Origin: BJGV01 sp965205785
GTDB lineage: Bacteria > Pseudomonadota > Gammaproteobacteria > Burkholderiales > Nitrosomonadaceae
Assembly (NCBI GenBank): GCA_965205785.1
Contig: OZ242188.1
Span: 1,860,001 to 1,924,000 of the forward strand
Direction of reading: 5' to 3'
DNA length: 64,000 nt
Position numbers and translations under genes: made by a program. Shown piece after piece: positions 58,960 through 64,000 of the stretch; within the stretch, counting starts at the first letter, position 1, and every line of letters begins with the position of its first letter. The notes below the pieces were generated by a model. It searched no databases. It was not told the DNA's origin and saw only the letters and a program-made list of their open reading frames with translations.

Positions 58960-58991
58960 AAAAAGGCCGCCCATATATGGACGGCCTTTTT
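58960..58991. terminator. Strong hairpin terminator
   Basis: AAAAAGGCCG pairs with CGGCCTTTTT around a 12-base loop (58960-58991) that has its own CCATATATGG palindrome. It lies after the third lipoprotein gene on the minus strand. Confidence 0.85.
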
Positions 58992-59009
58992 ATATTATAC
59001 TGCTAATAC

Positions 59010-59201
59010 TTAATCAGCAGGAGCTTCATGTCGATCAGCAGCATCTCCAGCACCTTCAGGCCCTGGGGGTGCGCTATCTCTTTTATCCCAAAGACTAGGT
59101 GGATACTGTCCGGGCTTCCCTTCCCCAGGACTTTTTTCTCTGAACAGGTCACAGGCAGATAGTGACAGTGTAACTACAGCAGCGAGGAGCAGGTATTTCA
59201 T
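59010..59201 (-). CDS. Small lipoprotein, paralogue of 58666 gene
   Basis: The 63-residue product has signal MKYLLLAAVVTLSLSAC and a G/P/E/D-rich mature part (REKSPGEGKPGQYPPSLWDK). It ends in a terminator of its own at 58960-58991. Both small products lack any fold, so they may be spacers or stress lipoproteins. Confidence 0.65.
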   Translation of the reverse strand: MKYLLLAAVVTLSLSACDLFREKSPGEGKPGQYPPSLWDKRDSAPPGPEGAGDAADRHEAPAD

Positions 59202-59884
59202 ATTTAATCTCCCATTTGGTTTATGACGAGTGGTAATTTTATAAAGTTACAAAATTTTAGAACTAAAGCGTTTCGGCCATTCAAAAATACTGAGTCCTAA
59301 ATCCGAAAAGACCAACATATTAATATCAGAATTCATAAATATTGTCTAGTCAAGTATGGCATTTGTCTGGAGAAGATTGTAAGGGTATGTAGAAGTAATT
59401 ATCATAAAATCTGATTGCTAGGTAATACAGAAATTATATTAGTTATTGGGAAGCATAGTAAGCTCATGTAAATACAATGGTTTTTTTTTGAAAATGCCTG
59501 CATGAAGTTTATTGATTATTTTTTAAGCTATTAGGAATAAATATTAGATTAGAAGATAAACAAAGAGAAAATACTAATAATTTGTGGTTTTCTGTTAACA
59601 AATATGAAACAACTTTGGATTAATGAATATAAAATACTATCTGTGTTTGGGAAGTAATTGTTACTTTCTGCCTAAACAATAAAATAACTTAAGTAATATA
59701 TAAATATTTGTTGTAATAATTTTATAAATAATATTCTGTAGAATTTATATTGCTATCATTAATAAATAGATTTTATAAATATAAACTATAGATTTCTTTT
59801 TAAAATAAGTTAGTATTTGCTTAAAGATGTTTGCTGCATAGTAATCATTTTTTAAGCTACAAGAAATCAATATAAGGGATAAAA
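59202..59884. other. Long AT-rich intergenic region
   Basis: Nearly 680 bp without a convincing gene on either strand. An imperfect hairpin is at about 59646-59679 (GTTTGG, GAAGTAA-TTG-TTACTTT, CCTAAAC). The promoters for the lipoprotein at 59201 and the peroxiredoxin must lie here. I see no other structure. Confidence 0.5.
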
Positions 59885-60352
59885 ATGTTAAAAGTTGGAA
59901 GGTTTGCACCAGATATTAATTTGCCTGATGCAGATATGGAAATGGTTCGTTTATCCAACTACAGGGGTAAGAAAAACCTGGTGATTTACTTTTATTCTAA
60001 GGACGACACTCCAGGATGCACAGCTCAAGCTTTAGAATATAGTGATTTAGAAGATAAATTTGCAGATATTGGTACTGTAATTTTAGGCGTTAGTCGAGAT
60101 GATTGCTTGAGTCACGGTTCATTTCGTGACAAACATGGCATTACTGTACGGTTATTATCTGACAGTGAAAGTGAGGCATGTAGGAAATATGATGTTCTGC
60201 GAGAAAAAGAAATAAATGGCAAGACAAAAACAGGTATTTTACGTTCTACTTTTATCATTGACATGAATGGTGTATTAAAGCATGTATCATATGGTGTAAA
60301 TGCTCGCAATCATGCAGCAGAAATTTTACATTTAGTTAAAGAATTAACCTAA
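59885..60352 (+). CDS. PrxQ/Bcp-type peroxiredoxin
   Basis: The 155-residue peroxiredoxin reduces peroxides. The peroxidatic Cys45 is in DDTPGCTAQ, and a conserved Arg may be Arg115 near ILRSTFIID. The usual resolving cysteine five residues on is Leu50; Cys74 (SRDDCLSH) or Cys99 could act instead. AAGGGAT precedes the ATG. It stands alone and is convergent with mutL. Confidence 0.85.
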   Translation: MLKVGRFAPDINLPDADMEMVRLSNYRGKKNLVIYFYSKDDTPGCTAQALEYSDLEDKFADIGTVILGVSRDDCLSHGSFRDKHGITVRLLSDSESEACRKYDVLREKEINGKTKTGILRSTFIIDMNGVLKHVSYGVNARNHAAEILHLVKELT

Positions 60353-60363
60353 ATTTTACTAAT

Positions 60364-62130
60364 TTATTTTCCTCGCATGAACATTTTATCTAGATTAGTG
60401 AGGCTAATTTCAAACCATGTTGGTCTTCCATGGTTGCATTGATCAGAGCGTTCAGTTTTCTCCATTTCACGTAGCAGAGCATTCATCTCCGGTAGACTTA
60501 GTATATGGTTAGCGCGAATTGCGCTATGGCAGGCCATACTTGAGAGGAGTTCATTACGTTTATTTTTCAATAACTGACCAGTATCAAACTCACGCAATTC
60601 ATTTAATATATCCCTGGCCAACTTAACGACATCTGTATCCTTGAGTATAGTTGGTACTGCACGAACAGCTAGTGTAGTAGGAGATAAAATAGCTATTTCA
60701 AAGCCTAATTCACTTAAAATCTCCTTGTTTTCCCCTGCAGTAACAACATCTAATCCGTTACCTTGAAATGTCACAGGAATAAGTAGTGATTGCGTAGAGA
60801 GTGTATGGTCATCAAGTGATGACTTAAGTTTTTCATAAGTTACACGTTCATGTGCTGCATGCATGTCCACAATGACTAAACCCTGACTATTTTGTGCCAG
60901 AATGTATATACCCATAAGCTGTCCCAGAGCAAATCCTAATGGTGGAATTTCTTCCTGTGTCTGTTCAGTGATTGAATGGGTTGAATGTTTTTGTAGTTTT
61001 ATTCCTGCTCCAAATAGATGCTGATTAAAAAGAGGAGAAGTAGTCATCTCTCCAAGCTGTACGGTATCTTGTCTTCTATAGGTTGATGCAGGAGAAAAGG
61101 CAATCTTTTCTTTTGTAGTTGCTACAGAGTTATTTGTTGCTTGTTCCTGATGTGGAGAAGCTAGTGATTTGCTAATCGTGTGGAAAATGAATTGATGTAG
61201 TGCGCGTGGGTCACGAAACCGTATTTCAGTTTTAGCTGGGTGGACATTAACATCTAATCCTTCCGGATTCATATCTAGAAATAGTACATAGGTTGGGTGG
61301 CGGTCAAGATGTAGTACATCACGATAGGCTTCCCGAAGTGCATGCGCTATTAGTTTATCGCGTACAAATCGACCATTTATAAAAAAATACTGTGCGTTAC
61401 GGGAAGATTTTGAATAGGTAGGTAATGCGACAGACCCATATAGATGCAGATCTGCTGCATGTTCATTTATAAGCAAAGAAGCTTGCTCAAACTCACTACC
61501 TAATAACTGAGTAATTCGTTGTGTCAAGTCAGATGATCGTAAATGGCTACGTGTTTTACCATTGTGTTGTAGTGTAAAGCTAATGTTGGGAGACGATAAT
61601 GCAATACGTTTGAAGGTCTCTTCACAATGGCTATATTCTGTAGCTTCAGTTTTAAGAAATTTTCTTCGGGCAGGAGTATTAAAATAGAGGTCATGTACTT
61701 CAACCGTGACTCCAGCAACGAGTGATGCGGGTTCAGGTTGTGAAAGGCGGCTTCCTTTAGCTTGTATTTGCCATGCATGTTTTTCTTCTAACTTTCGGCT
61801 CGCTAAAATTAAACGAGAAACTGATGCGATGCTTGCTAATGCTTCACCTCTAAATCCTAGGCTACTAATTTTTTGTAAATCTTCTAATGCTTTAATCTTG
61901 CTGGTAGCATGAGGTGTGAGGGCGAGAGGTAAATCATTCATTGCAATTCCGTCGCCATTATCAGCTACACGGATTAATTTAATTCCACCTTCTTCAAGTT
62001 GTACTTTAACTTCCAAAGCACCTGCATCTACACTATTTTCAAGTATTTCTTTAAGCGCTGAAGCAGGGCGCTCTATTACTTCACCGGCAGATATTTGGTT
62101 AATAATCAGTTCAGGTAGGAGTTTGATCAC
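60364..62130 (-). CDS. mutL: DNA mismatch repair protein MutL
   Basis: The 588-residue protein has the GHKL ATPase motifs (AGEVIERPASALKEILENSVDAGA, VADNGDGI, TSKI, GFRGEALASI) and a C-terminal endonuclease pattern D-x-HA-x2-E-x4-E (DMHAAHERVTYE) with MACHSAIRAN and CNHGRP. It should therefore nick DNA itself, as in bacteria without MutH. Length is normal. Confidence 0.95.
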   Translation of the reverse strand: MIKLLPELIINQISAGEVIERPASALKEILENSVDAGALEVKVQLEEGGIKLIRVADNGDGIAMNDLPLALTPHATSKIKALEDLQKISSLGFRGEALASIASVSRLILASRKLEEKHAWQIQAKGSRLSQPEPASLVAGVTVEVHDLYFNTPARRKFLKTEATEYSHCEETFKRIALSSPNISFTLQHNGKTRSHLRSSDLTQRITQLLGSEFEQASLLINEHAADLHLYGSVALPTYSKSSRNAQYFFINGRFVRDKLIAHALREAYRDVLHLDRHPTYVLFLDMNPEGLDVNVHPAKTEIRFRDPRALHQFIFHTISKSLASPHQEQATNNSVATTKEKIAFSPASTYRRQDTVQLGEMTTSPLFNQHLFGAGIKLQKHSTHSITEQTQEEIPPLGFALGQLMGIYILAQNSQGLVIVDMHAAHERVTYEKLKSSLDDHTLSTQSLLIPVTFQGNGLDVVTAGENKEILSELGFEIAILSPTTLAVRAVPTILKDTDVVKLARDILNELREFDTGQLLKNKRNELLSSMACHSAIRANHILSLPEMNALLREMEKTERSDQCNHGRPTWFEISLTNLDKMFMRGK

Positions 62131-62250
62131 AGATCTAGAGAGTAGTTAAACAGAATCCTTGTAATTATACAGTTCCAGGTTGCAATATACTGTACAAAGC
62201 GAAGTAATATTTTATACGTAGGCTTACAGTAATCTAGATTTTTTATAAAA

Positions 62251-63180
62251 TTATGAATTTTTATCCATAGCTTTTTTGACAGCAGATCGATTGAGGTGAG
62301 GAGAAAACATTTGTATGAAATCAAGTATATGCCCACGTAGATAGCTGTTTCGTCTGATACCAATACGTGTAGTACTTGATTCAAACAGATGTCCTGCGTC
62401 TATGGATTGTAAATGTTTATCTCGATTAGGATCAAATGCCATCTGTGCCACTATTCCAATTCCTAATCCCAATTCAACATAAGTTTTAATTACGTCTGCA
62501 TCTAAAGCAGTTAGCACAACATTTGGTACTAGGCCTCTGGCCTCAAATGCCTGATTAATTTTTGAACGTCCCGTAAACGCAAAATCGTAGGTAATAATAG
62601 GGTATTTCACAATAGCTTCAAGGGAAATTTTACGAAGTGACAGTAAGGGGTGTTTTGGTGGAACGATGATGCATCTATTCCACTGATAGCATGGGAGCAT
62701 CACGAGCTCATGAAAAAATTCAATAGCCTCTGTTGCAATGGCAACGTCTGCTTCTCCAGAAGTCACCAACTGTGATATTTGAGTAGGATTTCCCTGGCGT
62801 ATGGTTAACTTTACCTTAGGGTATTGAGTTGTAAATTGGCTAATTGTATGGGGCAACGCATATCGAGCCTGAGTATGGGTAGTGGCAACAGTTAATGATC
62901 CAATATTTTTGTTTGTAAATTCCTGACCTACTGATTTTAGATTTTTTGCTTCTCTGAGAATTTTCCTTGCTATTTCAAGTATAGTTTGTCCCGGAGGAGT
63001 AATGCTAACCATGCGTTTACCATTACGAATAAAAATTTCTACACCAAGCTCCTCTTCAAGAAGTTGAATTTGCTTGCTTATCCCTGGTTGCGAAGTATGT
63101 AGTTTTTTAGCAGCTTTAGATAAGTTTAGATCTTGGTTGGTCACCTCATTTAAGTACCGTAATTGTTGTAGTTTCATCAA
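62251..63180 (-). CDS. cysB: LysR-type regulator, CysB/Cbl family
   Basis: The 309-residue protein opens MKLQQLRYLNEVTNQDLNLSKAAKKLHTSQPGISKQIQLLEEELG, the CysB signature, and has an effector domain with TTHTQARYALPH and TGRSKINQAFEARGLVPNVVLTALDADVIKTYVELGLGIGIV. It should activate sulfur assimilation with acetylserine or sulfate as signals. The start is ATG 63177 or 63180. It is divergent from the TauE-type exporter gene, which it may control (inference). Confidence 0.9.
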   Translation of the reverse strand: MMKLQQLRYLNEVTNQDLNLSKAAKKLHTSQPGISKQIQLLEEELGVEIFIRNGKRMVSITPPGQTILEIARKILREAKNLKSVGQEFTNKNIGSLTVATTHTQARYALPHTISQFTTQYPKVKLTIRQGNPTQISQLVTSGEADVAIATEAIEFFHELVMLPCYQWNRCIIVPPKHPLLSLRKISLEAIVKYPIITYDFAFTGRSKINQAFEARGLVPNVVLTALDADVIKTYVELGLGIGIVAQMAFDPNRDKHLQSIDAGHLFESSTTRIGIRRNSYLRGHILDFIQMFSPHLNRSAVKKAMDKNS

Positions 63181-63301
63181 CTTCGCTCCAATTTATGTTA
63201 TAACTTATAATTATAACAGTCTAATTTAATATTATTTCATAATATATAAACTTGTTGCTAATATTCTGCCTTCAAAATTTAGGATAATTAGGATAAACAG
63301 T

Positions 63302-64000
63302 ATGGAATGGGGTTACACTCTATCTGGCTTACTGGTCGGATTTATTGTAGGGCTCACCGGGGTAGGTGGGGGATCACTTATGACCCCCCTGCTAATACTA
63401 GGGTTTGGTATTTCCCCTGCTACTGCTGTAGGTACTGATTTGTTATATGCTTCGTTGACAAAAGCTGGTGGCGTATGGGTGCATGGTCGTCGTGGTACTG
63501 TAGACTGGAAATTGGTAAGAAGATTAGCAATAGGTAGCTTACCTGCTGCGTTGTTAACTGTGCTGGGTTTGAATGCATTAGGGGTTGAAAGTCAAATTTT
63601 TTCGGGATTAATTACCAGCACACTTGGGGTGGCCTTAATTCTGACTGCATTGGCTTTATTATTTCGTCATCAACTTGCACATTTGGGAAAATCTCGCTTT
63701 AGCTCTTTAGCTGCATGGCGTGATCAGCATATAGTGACAGCAACGATTATGACAGGTGCTGTTTTAGGAATTTTGGTAACCATAACGTCAGTGGGTGCCG
63801 GAGCATTGGGTATGGTAGCACTTATTGTTTTATACCCACGTTCACCTACTATAAATTTAGTTGGCAGTGATATAGCTCATGCAGTTCCACTTACTTTAAT
63901 AGCGGGTATAGGGCATGCTTATTTGGGAACAGTAGATTTTGGGTTGCTTGGTAGCTTATTATTAGGTTCTTTGCCAGGAATTTATTTAGGAAGTCATATA
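63302..64000 (+). CDS. TauE/SafE-family permease, partial
   Basis: The frame opens at ATG 63302 and runs off the window after 233 codons without a stop. MEWGYTLSGLLVGFIVGLTGVGGGSLMTPLLILGFG is the family N-terminal repeat, with ATAVGTDLLYASLTKAGG and a second half starting GAVLGILVTITSVGAGALG. TauE/SafE proteins move sulfite, sulfonates or related anions; a link to sulfur is suggested by the divergent cysB. About seven membrane segments are seen. Confidence 0.88.
   Translation, partial: MEWGYTLSGLLVGFIVGLTGVGGGSLMTPLLILGFGISPATAVGTDLLYASLTKAGGVWVHGRRGTVDWKLVRRLAIGSLPAALLTVLGLNALGVESQIFSGLITSTLGVALILTALALLFRHQLAHLGKSRFSSLAAWRDQHIVTATIMTGAVLGILVTITSVGAGALGMVALIVLYPRSPTINLVGSDIAHAVPLTLIAGIGHAYLGTVDFGLLGSLLLGSLPGIYLGSHI

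Overview
The window is visibly AT-rich bacterial DNA in two parts: a temperate siphophage prophage that enters from the left edge and ends at 33135, and a stretch of chromosome from there to 64000. The chromosomal genes (urea ABC transporter urtABCDE, an alanine-type aminotransferase next to hom and thrC, nadC, clpB, dapA-bamC, an endonuclease-type mutL, a CysB-type regulator facing a TauE exporter) suggest a low-GC betaproteobacterium, perhaps of the Nitrosomonadales. That placement is inference from gene content and order; no rRNA or other phylogenetic marker is present.

Prophage (1-33135, left end outside the window). A lambda-like immunity region lies at 204-1596. Two matching promoter/operator blocks bracket a repressor and a membrane-anchored HIRAN-domain protein that sits where lambda carries rex. 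The rightward early operon holds Cro-like and CII-like regulators, small unknown genes, an unusually structured non-coding stretch (3027-3352), a replication initiator gene with iteron-like repeats inside it (probable origin), an orphan DNA methyltransferase, a RusA resolvase and a probable Q-type antiterminator. A late promoter and terminator follow, then the HK97-type head genes (HNH, TerS, TerL, portal, protease, capsid), accessory structural genes including a 719-residue protein with 22 tandem repeats, and the tail genes with a -1 frameshift site in the tail chaperone. The lysis cassette has a holin, a membrane-anchored M15 peptidase and an embedded Rz/Rz1 spanin pair. The right end holds a 42-codon gene between inverted repeats, a higBA toxin-antitoxin pair, and the 3' part of a tRNA-Leu(UAA) gene marking attR. 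The phage's own integrase must lie left of position 1.

Junction (33136-36288). Just beyond attR is a truncated N-terminal piece of another integrase, cut off by a 2915-bp IS1595-family transposon. The transposon carries transposase, a cytosine-C5 methyltransferase and an Eco47II-type endonuclease as one overlapping operon, plus a 53-codon gene. The methyltransferase frame is broken by one missing base while the endonuclease frame is open.

Chromosome (36289-64000). Two small lipoproteins, an NlpC/P60 lipoprotein and an NTF2-like protein precede the urea transporter locus, in which two apparently identical urtA genes (1.4-kb direct repeats) flank urtBCDE. Next come amino-acid biosynthesis genes, clpB behind a sigma-32-like promoter, dapA-bamC, a metallo-beta-lactamase-fold protein, three small lipoprotein genes, a PrxQ/Bcp peroxiredoxin, mutL, and the cysB-like and tauE pair, the last cut by the window end.
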